DNA of 6,409 nt, from the NCBI GenBank assembly GCA_028694545.1, contig JAQVKV010000147.1:1-6409 (forward strand). The letters run 5' to 3'. The translations under genes were made by a program, and so were the position numbers. Below, in pieces: positions 1 to 6,230 of the stretch (positions within the stretch are counted from its first letter, which is position 1; each line of letters begins with the position of its first letter). The notes beneath the pieces are model-generated. The model saw only the letters and a program-made list of their open reading frames with translations. It was not told the origin of the DNA and ran no database searches. The DNA comes from Zavarzinia sp. (lineage in GTDB: Bacteria > Pseudomonadota > Alphaproteobacteria > Zavarziniales > Zavarziniaceae).

Positions 1-773
1 ACGATCAGCAGCGGCCGCTTGTAGACCTTCTCGGTTACCGGCTCGTACTGCAGCAGCTCCATCAACTCATTGCGGAAGATCACCTTGCCCGGGGTGACGG
101 CGATGTTGCGCCCGACCTCGAAGGCGTTCGGATCGGTCATGCGGATGGCGAGGCGGCCCTTGCCGCGCTCCAGATCCTCGAGCACGTGATCAAGGCCGCG
201 CACCAGATTCTCGCCGTTGCTCTCGATCGTGACGCGCAGCACTTCCGGATTGGTCAGCACGAAATTGGACGGGGCGATCGCGTCGACGAACTGGCGAGTA
301 TAGAACTCGACCTTCTTCTTGGTCTTGGGGTCCATGCCCTCGACGTCATGCACCGTGTTCTGCATCCAACGCGCGGCGAGCAGATAGGATTGCTTGATGA
401 AGTCGAAGACCTGATTCTCTTCCCAGCTCTTGTCCTTGAAGCGCTTGTCGCCCTTGGCCGGCTGGATCACCGGTTCCGGCTTCTCGCCCATGAGACGCTT
501 GGTGGCGGTTTGCAGCAGATGGGTGTAGTCCTTCCACAGCTTGACCTGAGTCTCGAGCAGGAAGGACGGATTGGAGATGATCTTGGAGGTCATCTCGAGA
601 TAGGCGCTCGCCAGGTTCTGGGGATCGAACTGGACATTCTTCTTGACGATGTCCTGGCGTTCCATGAACTCAGCCACCAGCTTGCGGCACCGCTTGGCGA
701 TTTCGACCAGATTGCGGGCGAAGATGGCGGGATCGGGGATGGGTTGCTGGTCTTTGCCGTGTTGATCGGCCAT
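1..773 (-). CDS. phaC: Class I poly(3-hydroxyalkanoate) synthase, N-terminal part (partial)
   Basis: This is the first 257 codons of a PHA synthase, the cytoplasmic granule-associated enzyme that polymerises (R)-3-hydroxyacyl-CoA into polyester. The gene leaves the window at base 1. Residues 1-107 form the variable N-terminal segment. From about residue 108 the protein reads as the PhaC_N domain, starting GDKRFKDKSWEEN, followed by FYTRQFVDAIAPSNF, the TNPE motif, and a stretch ending in FEVGRNIAVTPGKV and LLQYEPVT. These match my memory of Cupriavidus PhaC1 (GDRRF, ATNPE, FEVGRNVAVT, LLQYKPLT). The window stops at RPLLIV, just before the PPxINKYY region, so the lipase-like box and the catalytic Cys-Asp-His are outside and cannot be checked. 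The ATG at 773 is preceded by AAGGAA (785-780) six bases upstream. Another ATG at 780 is out of frame. The gene is divergent from the OmpA-like gene and reads intact as far as visible. Confidence 0.95.
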   Translation of the reverse strand, partial: MADQHGKDQQPIPDPAIFARNLVEIAKRCRKLVAEFMERQDIVKKNVQFDPQNLASAYLEMTSKIISNPSFLLETQVKLWKDYTHLLQTATKRLMGEKPEPVIQPAKGDKRFKDKSWEENQVFDFIKQSYLLAARWMQNTVHDVEGMDPKTKKKVEFYTRQFVDAIAPSNFVLTNPEVLRVTIESNGENLVRGLDHVLEDLERGKGRLAIRMTDPNAFEVGRNIAVTPGKVIFRNELMELLQYEPVTEKVYKRPLLI

Positions 774-823
774 GAACCATTCCTTATTGTTCGCGGGCGT
801 GCGGTGACGGATCCAGATTGGCT

Positions 824-839
824 AGCAGCGCTGGCTGCT
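824..839 (-). promoter_or_regulatory. Inverted repeat / hairpin in the predicted phaC leader
   Basis: The plus strand reads AGCAGC-GCTG-GCTGCT, a perfect 6-bp inverted repeat around a 4-nt loop. It also contains the 8-bp palindrome CAGCGCTG (827-834 region). It lies about 50 bp upstream of the phaC start, inside the leader expected from the promoter candidate at 879-906. It could be an RNA hairpin or a protein-binding site. GCAG/CTGC elements are known from PhaR-type PHA regulators, but here the half-sites are arranged GCAG...CTGC rather than CTGC...GCAG, so assignment to PhaR is only a guess. Confidence 0.4.
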
Positions 840-859
840 GGGGCGAATTCCTCTCGCGG

Positions 860-877
860 CGGAGTATATGTACTCCG
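860..877. promoter_or_regulatory. Perfect 7-bp inverted repeat, candidate operator
   Basis: CGGAGTA-TATG-TACTCCG is a perfect inverted repeat with a 4-nt AT-rich centre, 18 bp in total, the usual size of a dimeric repressor operator. It lies immediately downstream of the proposed phaC -10 element (884-879), about where transcription toward phaC would begin. A regulator bound here could block that start. It is too far from the start of the plus-strand gene (954) to be a translation signal. The binding protein is unknown. Confidence 0.5.
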
Positions 878-878
878 T

Positions 879-906
879 GTTATGGGTTAAAGTCGACGTA
901 CGTCAA
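879..906 (-). promoter_or_regulatory. Candidate sigma-70-type promoter for phaC
   Basis: Reading the minus strand, TTGACG (906-901) is a 5/6 match to the -35 consensus. It is followed after 16 bp by CATAAC (884-879), a 4/6 match to TATAAT. Transcription would start near 872 and give a leader of about 100 nt before the phaC ATG at 773. Support is pattern only. Alphaproteobacterial housekeeping promoters often have weak -10 boxes, so this degree of match is plausible but not decisive. I found no comparably good promoter facing the plus-strand OmpA-like gene. Confidence 0.4.
895..904. promoter_or_regulatory. 10-bp perfect palindrome overlapping the phaC -35 box
   Basis: GACGTACGTC is its own reverse complement. 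It covers four of the six bases of the candidate phaC -35 element (901-906). Its centre is 31 bp, close to three helical turns, from the centre of the inverted repeat at 860-877, so the two sites would face the same side of the DNA. A single 10-bp palindrome could occur by chance. The position relative to the promoter is what makes it worth listing. Confidence 0.35.
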
Positions 907-940
907 AATGTTGAGTGGGCCCTTTGGGCGTGTCTCGGTC

Positions 941-944
941 GAGG
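941..944 (+). promoter_or_regulatory. Ribosome binding site that decides the start of the OmpA-like gene
   Basis: GAGG lies nine bases before the ATG at 954. The upstream in-frame GTG at 915 has no purine-rich site before it. The ATG at 908 is in another frame and ends at a stop about 20 codons on. The downstream in-frame ATG at 996 would remove the Lys/Arg residues expected before a signal-peptide core. Together these favour 954. Confidence 0.6.
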
Positions 945-953
945 TTTCTGGCA

Positions 954-2606
954 ATGGTCTTCGTGGTCGCTAAGGGCAAGGGGAACGGGGCGCGGATGGT
1001 CCCGTCTCTCGTGGTCGCGGTGAGTGTCGCCTCGGCGACGCTGGGTGCCGTGCTGGCGACCGGTCCATTGACCCTTGCCCAGGAGGCAGGCGTCGACGGC
1101 AATACGCCGTCCGCCACCAGCGATCCGGATGCGGTGCGCCGCCCGCCCACCATCGAGGAAAGCTTCCCGAGCCTGTCGGCGGTGCCCAGTCGGCCGAGTC
1201 CCTCGGTCAGCGTGATGGAGCGCGCCGCCATCACCAGCAGCCTGGTCAGCGACCGCCAGAACGCCCAATACACGAGCGAAGCGCTCCGGGGCGGGGAAGA
1301 GGCGGCGGCGCCGCCGCCCCGTGCCCTGCCGCCCGTTGCCGCCGAGGACATCACCGATCCGGTGGCCGAACGTCGCCGTGTCGCCGAGGAGAGCGGGGTT
1401 ACCCCCTTCGGGAGCTATTCCCGGCGCCCTGACGGCGCTCAGGTGCCGCCGCCCCTGCCTTCGGTGCCGGAGGCCGAATCCTATGCGAGCGCGCCGCCGC
1501 CGAACAATGGTCGGGGATTGGCCTCGACCGTGCCTGGAGCCGTCGCGCGGCCCGCGGCCGCGCCGGTCGAGACCGCCTCGGTCGAGACGCCCGATCCGGC
1601 GGCGGCGCGCCCCACCGGTGCCGTGCGCCCCTTGCGCGTGCCGCCCACCATCGCCAGTCTGCCGGCCCCCGAAGGGCAGGAGCAGCGTCCCGTGGTCGCC
1701 GGGGCCGCGCCGCGCGTGATCGCCTCGATCGATCCGACGCGCGCGCCTGTGCCGTCGCCCGCCTCGATCGCCGCCGCGCGCGGCACGGCCCCCGCCTCTG
1801 TTCCGTCCGCCCTGGTCGCCGATGCCTCGGGAAGCCGTTATGCGCCACCGGCGCCCGCGACGCCGTCGCTGCGTGTTGCTGGCGGCGCGACGCCCGCCGT
1901 GCCGCCTGGCGCGGTCGGCGCGCCTCGTCCCGGCCCGGTCCAGGCGCGTGGCCTTGTGCCGGCGGCGCCGGGCAGCGACATCCAGCTCGACGTTCCGGTC
2001 GAGGTGGCGCCGGGCGTGATCGTCGCCAGCGTCTACCAGCGGCAGCTGGCCGAAACCCGCAATCCGACCAGCGTGCCGGTCTCGATGCCCCAGTTCGAGG
2101 TGTCGTCGGCGCCGCCGTTGCCGGTGACCAGCGTTCCCATGACGCCGGCCATGCGGGCCGCCCTCAGCGGGCCGGGTCCGGCCGCCCCCGTTCGTCTCGA
2201 CACGCCGGGCCGCCGCGCCGACGCGACGCCGGCACGGACCCGAGCTACCACCGCCGCTGCCGCGGCGGGATCGGCTTCAGGCAGTGGCACGAGGATTGGT
2301 TTTGCCGCAGGGTCGATCGACCTTTCTCCGGCGGCGCGTGAATCCATCCACCGGATGGCGAGCGCGCTGCAGTCCGGTGCGGCGCAGGTGCGGATCGTCG
2401 GTTATGCCCGTGTGAACGGGGATGCCGACGACTCGGTCGGGGCCTTCGGGCTTTCGGTCGATCGGGCGAATGCCGTGGCCAATGCCTTGATGGCGGCCGG
2501 CGTGCCCCCGCAGGCGGTTACGGTCGAGGCCATCGTCGCCGACGCCGGATCCGCCGCCCAGCGCAACCGGGGCAAGGGGCCCGAAGCGGTCGTCTTCGTC
2601 GAGTAA
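954..2606 (+). CDS. Secreted OmpA-like domain protein with long Pro/Ala-rich stalk
   Basis: This 550-residue envelope protein is probably periplasmic or outer-membrane-associated. Residues 1-42 look like a Sec signal peptide: Lys7, Lys9 and Arg14, a hydrophobic stretch at about 16-36, and a TLA-like cleavage site before Gln43. There is no lipobox and no Cys or Trp in the whole protein. Residues about 45-440 are low-complexity, rich in Pro, Ala, Val and Arg, with no clear repeat unit, and probably form a disordered stalk. Residues about 445-550 resemble the OmpA C-terminal peptidoglycan-binding fold: IGFAAGSIDLSPAARESI, then VRIVGYARVNGDA, then LSVDRANAVANALMAAGV. The conserved Arg of the LSxxRA motif is present (Arg504), but the GHTD motif reads GYAR (483-486), so the diaminopimelate-contacting Asp is replaced by Arg. 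Similar GYA/AYA variants are, from memory, seen in alphaproteobacterial OmpA-family proteins. A GTG at 915 would add 13 residues. The fold is likely; the precise role is unknown. Confidence 0.8.
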   Translation: MVFVVAKGKGNGARMVPSLVVAVSVASATLGAVLATGPLTLAQEAGVDGNTPSATSDPDAVRRPPTIEESFPSLSAVPSRPSPSVSVMERAAITSSLVSDRQNAQYTSEALRGGEEAAAPPPRALPPVAAEDITDPVAERRRVAEESGVTPFGSYSRRPDGAQVPPPLPSVPEAESYASAPPPNNGRGLASTVPGAVARPAAAPVETASVETPDPAAARPTGAVRPLRVPPTIASLPAPEGQEQRPVVAGAAPRVIASIDPTRAPVPSPASIAAARGTAPASVPSALVADASGSRYAPPAPATPSLRVAGGATPAVPPGAVGAPRPGPVQARGLVPAAPGSDIQLDVPVEVAPGVIVASVYQRQLAETRNPTSVPVSMPQFEVSSAPPLPVTSVPMTPAMRAALSGPGPAAPVRLDTPGRRADATPARTRATTAAAAAGSASGSGTRIGFAAGSIDLSPAARESIHRMASALQSGAAQVRIVGYARVNGDADDSVGAFGLSVDRANAVANALMAAGVPPQAVTVEAIVADAGSAAQRNRGKGPEAVVFVE

Positions 2607-2644
2607 CGACTCGTATCTTCAACGCTAATTCCCTCCATCGAGGG
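2600..2644 (+). other. Two small hairpins between the OmpA-like gene and alaC
   Basis: CGAGT-AACG-ACTCG (2600-2613) spans the OmpA-like stop codon. CCCTC-CATC-GAGGG (2631-2644) follows 17 bases later. Each has a 5-bp stem and 4-nt loop. Neither is followed by a T-run, so they are not convincing terminators. They may mark a transcript processing or pausing point, or be chance. The weak AGG at 2650-2652, seven bases before the alaC ATG, lies outside both stems. Confidence 0.3.
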
Positions 2645-2659
2645 ACATCAGGTCGGATC

Positions 2660-3892
2660 ATGGATCCCGAATTTCATCGCATTAGGCGGTTGCCGCCGTA
2701 CGTCTTCGAACAGGTCAATTCCCTGAAGGCCAAGGCCCGCGCACGCGGGGAAGACATCATCGACTTCGGCATGGGCAACCCCGATCTTCCCACCCCGAAG
2801 CATATCGTCGACAAGCTGGTCGAGGCCGTCGCCGACCCGCGCACGCACCGCTATTCCGTCTCGCGCGGGATCCCGGGCCTGCGCCGGGCCCAGGCCGCCT
2901 ATTACGCACGGCGTTTCGGCGTCGAACTCGATCCCGAGCGCGAGGTGATCGCGACGCTGGGCTCGAAGGAAGGCCTCGCCAATCTGGCGCAGGCGATCAC
3001 GGCCCCCGGCGACACCATCCTGGTGCCGAACCCGTCCTATCCCATCCATCCCTACGGCTTCATCATCGCCGGCGCCGCCATCCGCTCGCTGCCGCCGGTG
3101 CGCGAGGGCGAGGATTTCATGGGCGTGCTGGAACGGGCGACCCGCCATTCGGTGCCCATGCCGACCGCGATCGTGCTCAACTATCCCTCGAACCCGACGG
3201 CCGAGGTGGTGGATCTCGATTTCTACGGCCCGATCGTCGAATTCTGCCGGGCGAAGGGGATCTACATCCTCTCGGATCTTGCCTATTCCGAGATCTATTT
3301 CGATCCGGACAATCCGCCGCCCTCGATCCTGCAGGTGCCGGGCGCCAGGGAAATCGCCGTCGAATTCACCTCGATGTCGAAGACCTATTCCATGCCCGGC
3401 TGGCGCATGGGCTTCGCGGTCGGTAACCAGAAGCTGATTCAGGCACTGGCGCGCATGAAGTCCTATCTCGACTATGGCGCCTTCACGCCGATCCAGGTCG
3501 CGGCCACCGCCGCCCTGAACGGCCCGCAGGACTGCGTCGAGGAAGCGCGCCAGATCTACAAGGCACGGCGTGACGTGCTGATCCCCGGCTTGCAGGACGC
3601 GGGCTGGAAGGTGCCGTCGCCGCCCGCGACCATGTTCGCCTGGGCGCCGATCCCCGAGCCCTTCGCCCATCTCGGCAGCCTGGAATTCTCCAAGCGCCTG
3701 CTGACCGAAGCGAAGGTCGCGGTGGCGCCGGGGCTTGGTTTCGGCGAATACGGCGACGGCCACGTCCGGATCGCCCTCGTCGAGAACGAGCATCGCATCC
3801 GTCAGGCCCTGCGCAGCATCAAGCGGTTCCTGGCTTCGGCGGATCCGTCGCGTCCGAAAGACGCGGACAATCTGAAGAAAGTGGTGGCGTGA
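2660..3892 (+). CDS. alaC: AlaC-type PLP aminotransferase (often labelled LL-diaminopimelate aminotransferase)
   Basis: This 410-residue cytoplasmic fold-type I aminotransferase most likely moves an amino group between glutamate and pyruvate to make alanine. Visible motifs are GMGNPDLPTP near the N-terminus, the phosphate-binding GSKEG loop (101-105), Tyr127 in NPSYPIH as the ring-stacking residue, Asn178 in NYPSNPTA, Asp206 and Tyr209 in SDLAYSE, the PLP lysine Lys241 in SMSKTYSMPGWR, Arg249, and the substrate-carboxylate Arg370 in HVRIALVEN. Tracts such as VPGAREIAVEF, MKSYLDYGAFTPIQVAA, GSLEFSKRLLTEAKV and GLGFGEYGDGHVR follow E. coli AlaC (YfdZ) closely as I remember it. Length is normal for the family, plus a short charged tail. 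Many databases call such proteins DapL-like; the AlaC resemblance makes alanine formation the better guess, though neighbouring hom leaves an aspartate-family role open. The ATG at 2660 has only a weak AGG upstream. The stop overlaps the hom start by four bases. Confidence 0.9.
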   Translation: MDPEFHRIRRLPPYVFEQVNSLKAKARARGEDIIDFGMGNPDLPTPKHIVDKLVEAVADPRTHRYSVSRGIPGLRRAQAAYYARRFGVELDPEREVIATLGSKEGLANLAQAITAPGDTILVPNPSYPIHPYGFIIAGAAIRSLPPVREGEDFMGVLERATRHSVPMPTAIVLNYPSNPTAEVVDLDFYGPIVEFCRAKGIYILSDLAYSEIYFDPDNPPPSILQVPGAREIAVEFTSMSKTYSMPGWRMGFAVGNQKLIQALARMKSYLDYGAFTPIQVAATAALNGPQDCVEEARQIYKARRDVLIPGLQDAGWKVPSPPATMFAWAPIPEPFAHLGSLEFSKRLLTEAKVAVAPGLGFGEYGDGHVRIALVENEHRIRQALRSIKRFLASADPSRPKDADNLKKVVA

Positions 3893-5187
3893 CGAAACCC
3901 TTGCGTCTTGGTGTCGCCGGCCTCGGTACGGTCGGCGGCGGTCTCGTCCGCCTGCTGACGGCCCATGCGGGACGGCTGGCACTTCGCACCGGGCGGACGA
4001 TCGAAATCACCGCCGTCTCGGCCCGCGATCCGAAAAAGGATCGCGGGCTCGGCAACGCGCTCGGCAACGTGACCTTCCATGCTGATCCGGTTGCCCTGGC
4101 GAAGGATCCCGGGATCGACGTCTTCGTCGAACTCATCGGTGGCGAGACGGTCGCCAGGGAAGCGGCCGAGGCGGCGATCGCGGCCGGCAAGCCGGTCGTC
4201 ACCGCCAACAAGGCGCTTCTCGCCCACCACGGCCGCGAACTCGCGGCCAAGGCCGAGGCGGCGGGCGTGCCCATCTGCTTCGAGGCGGCGGTCGCCGGCG
4301 GCATTCCGATCGTGAAGGCGCTGCGCGAGGGGCTGTCGGGCAATCGCATCGATGCGGTCTACGGCATCCTGAACGGGACATCGAACTACATCCTGACCAG
4401 CATGGCCGAGAGCGGCGCTTCCTTCGAGGACGCGCTGGCCGAGGCCCAGCGCCTTGGCTATGCCGAGGCGGATCCGGGCTTCGACGTCGACGGTGTCGAC
4501 GCCGCGCACAAGCTCACCCTGCTGGCGAGCCTCGCCTTCGGCGCGGCGGTCGACTTCAACGCCGTCCATGTCGAGGGTATCCGCCAGATCTCGGCGCTCG
4601 ACATCGCCTTCGCCCGAGAACTGGGCTACCGCATCAAGCTGGTCGGCATCGCCAAGGCGACGGACGACGGGCTCGATGTCCGCGTGCATCCGGCGATGAT
4701 TGCGGCGGAAAGCGCGCTTGGCCATGTCGATGGCGTCTTCAACGGTGTCGTCGTCCAGGGCGATTTCGTTGATCAGATGGCGTTTGAAGGTCGGGGCGCC
4801 GGTGCCGGCCCGACGGCCTCCGCTGTCATGGCGGATATCGTCGACGTGGCGCTGGGTCTGCACCTGCCGCTCTACGGCGTGCCGGTCGCCGCGTTGGGTG
4901 GCGCCCGTGTGATCCCCGTCACATCGCGTTTCGGCGCATCCTATATGCGTCTTTCCGTCGTTGATCGGCCGGGCGTGATCGCGGACATTGCCGCCATCCT
5001 GCGCGACGAGCAGGTTTCGATCGAGTCGCTGCTACAGCGCGGCCGTGCGCCCGGTGAAGGTGTGCCGGTGGTGATCGTGACCCACGAAGTGCAGGAAGCC
5101 GCGATGGCGCGGGCTCTCGCCCGTATCGCGGCGCTCGAGTCCGTGCTCGAGCGGCCGACGATGATTCGCATTGAAGAGATAAAGTGA
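3889..5187 (+). CDS. hom: Homoserine dehydrogenase with C-terminal ACT domain
   Basis: This 432-residue cytoplasmic enzyme reduces L-aspartate-4-semialdehyde to L-homoserine with NAD(P)H, the branch point to threonine and methionine. The Rossmann loop is Gly11-x-Gly13-x-x-Gly16 in VAGLGTVGGG. KPVVTANKALLA carries the conserved active-site Lys108. NGTSNYIL begins at residue 162. GYAEADPGFDVDGVDAAHKL contains Glu193, Asp204 and the catalytic Lys208, matching the yeast Glu208/Asp219/Lys223 pattern. From about residue 352 to 425 there is an ACT domain (YMRLSVVDRPGVIADIAAIL and onward), which in this family mediates threonine feedback. It is the monofunctional long form, with no fused aspartokinase. 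The start is GTG in a GTGA overlap with the alaC stop, which implies translational coupling. The first residues MTKPLRLGVAG fit the family's normal N-terminus. All expected key residues are present. Confidence 0.97.
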   Translation: MTKPLRLGVAGLGTVGGGLVRLLTAHAGRLALRTGRTIEITAVSARDPKKDRGLGNALGNVTFHADPVALAKDPGIDVFVELIGGETVAREAAEAAIAAGKPVVTANKALLAHHGRELAAKAEAAGVPICFEAAVAGGIPIVKALREGLSGNRIDAVYGILNGTSNYILTSMAESGASFEDALAEAQRLGYAEADPGFDVDGVDAAHKLTLLASLAFGAAVDFNAVHVEGIRQISALDIAFARELGYRIKLVGIAKATDDGLDVRVHPAMIAAESALGHVDGVFNGVVVQGDFVDQMAFEGRGAGAGPTASAVMADIVDVALGLHLPLYGVPVAALGGARVIPVTSRFGASYMRLSVVDRPGVIADIAAILRDEQVSIESLLQRGRAPGEGVPVVIVTHEVQEAAMARALARIAALESVLERPTMIRIEEIK

Positions 5188-5231
5188 GCCCGCCTGCGGA
5201 ACGCGCGACGGGAATTTGAAGGAAGCAGAGA

Positions 5232-6224
5232 ATGGCGACCAAGAAGACCAAGAGCGAGAGTGCGGCGGCCGTCGCCTACGACGACCGGACACTGGTGCTC
5301 GATCTCGTGCGTGTCGGTGAAGCCGCCGCCATTGCCGCCGCCAAGCTGGCCGGCCGGGGCAACGAGAAGGCGGCCGACCAGGCCGCGGTCGACGCCATGC
5401 GCACGGCGCTGAACCAGATGAACATCAAGGGCACCGTCGTCATCGGCGAGGGCGAGCGCGACGAGGCGCCCATGCTCTACATCGGCGAGGAAGTGGGCAA
5501 CGGCAACGGGCCCGAAGTGGACATCGCCCTCGATCCGCTCGAAGGCACCACCCTGACCGCCAAGGCCTGGCCGAACGCGCTCGCCGTCGTCGCCATCGCG
5601 AAGCGCGGCAATTTCCTGCATGCGCCCGACGTCTACATGGAAAAGATCGCGGTCGGCGGCGGCTATGCCCCCGGTATCGTCGATATCGACCGTGACCCGG
5701 TCGACAATCTGAAGGCGATCGCGGCGGCGAAGGGCGTGCCGGTCGAACGCATCACCGCCTGCATCCTGGACCGGCCGCGCCATGCCGACCTGATCGCCAA
5801 GGTGCGGTCGTCCGGCGCCCGCATCAACCTGATCCCGGACGGCGACGTCGCGGGCGTCATCGCGACCGCCGAGCCGGACACCGGCATCGACATCTATTTC
5901 GGTTCGGGCGGCGCGCCGGAAGGCGTGCTGGCGGCGGCGGCGCTGCGCGCCATCGGCGGCCAGATGCAGGGCCGTCTGCTGTTCCGCAACGACGAGGAAA
6001 AGGCGCGCGCGCTGAAGGCCGGCATCACCGATCTCAACCGCAAGTACAACCTCGAGGACCTCGCCAGCGGCGATGTCATCTTCGTCGCGACCGGCGTCAC
6101 CGACGGTTCCATGCTCGAAGGCGTGAAGATCACGCCGCAGGGCATCACCACGGAGACGATCGTCATGCGTTCCAAGTCCGGTTCGGTGCGCTGGGTGAAG
6201 ACCCGCCACGGCACCGGCAAGTAA
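5232..6224 (+). CDS. glpX: Class II fructose-1,6-bisphosphatase (GlpX)
   Basis: This 330-residue cytoplasmic phosphatase converts fructose 1,6-bisphosphate to fructose 6-phosphate in gluconeogenesis, and in the Calvin cycle where that exists. In some bacteria the family also cleaves sedoheptulose 1,7-bisphosphate. The metal and catalytic residues of E. coli GlpX can be aligned by eye: Asp49 (for Asp33), Glu73 and Asp77 in IGEGERDEAPMLYIGEEVG (Glu57, Asp61), Asp101 and Glu104 in ALDPLEGTT (Asp85, Glu88), Thr106 (Thr90), and Glu230 in GSGGAPEGVLAAAAL (Glu213). The length fits the family (about 336 in E. coli). The ATG at 5232 has AAGGA at 5219-5223, eight bases upstream. The 44-bp gap after hom holds no obvious promoter or terminator, so co-transcription with hom is likely. 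The Li+-insensitive class II type is judged from sequence only. Confidence 0.97.
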   Translation: MATKKTKSESAAAVAYDDRTLVLDLVRVGEAAAIAAAKLAGRGNEKAADQAAVDAMRTALNQMNIKGTVVIGEGERDEAPMLYIGEEVGNGNGPEVDIALDPLEGTTLTAKAWPNALAVVAIAKRGNFLHAPDVYMEKIAVGGGYAPGIVDIDRDPVDNLKAIAAAKGVPVERITACILDRPRHADLIAKVRSSGARINLIPDGDVAGVIATAEPDTGIDIYFGSGGAPEGVLAAAALRAIGGQMQGRLLFRNDEEKARALKAGITDLNRKYNLEDLASGDVIFVATGVTDGSMLEGVKITPQGITTETIVMRSKSGSVRWVKTRHGTGK

Positions 6225-6230
6225 GCCTGT

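Noticed and set aside
824..839. Assignment of the leader repeat as a PhaR binding site
   Set aside because: The GCAG and CTGC elements are present but in the opposite arrangement to the PhaR sites I remember, so the name is not supported.
186..890. Plus-strand open frame of 234 codons opposite phaC
   Set aside because: It lies antisense to an unmistakable PhaC N-terminal domain, begins within it and shows no recognisable domain. It is a by-product of the GC-rich codon pattern on the other strand.
915..953. GTG at 915 as the start of the OmpA-like gene
   Set aside because: It has no ribosome binding site. The ATG at 954 has GAGG at suitable spacing and gives a standard signal-peptide N-region.
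1399..1848. Alternative-frame Arg/Pro-rich open frames within the OmpA-like gene on both strands
   Set aside because: They are composition-driven shadows of the Pro/Ala-rich stalk. Only the frame at 954-2606 has a signal peptide and a recognisable C-terminal domain.
5188..5231. Possible promoter or terminator between hom and glpX
   Set aside because: The 44-bp gap contains only a clear Shine-Dalgarno before glpX. I found no convincing -35/-10 pair and no stable stem.
2648..6209. Series of long minus-strand open frames (2648-3982, 3802-4863, 4941-6209) opposite alaC, hom and glpX
   Set aside because: Their products are His/Asp/Arg/Gly-rich without motifs, as expected for antisense reading of GC-rich genes. 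The sense strand carries complete enzymes with all key residues.
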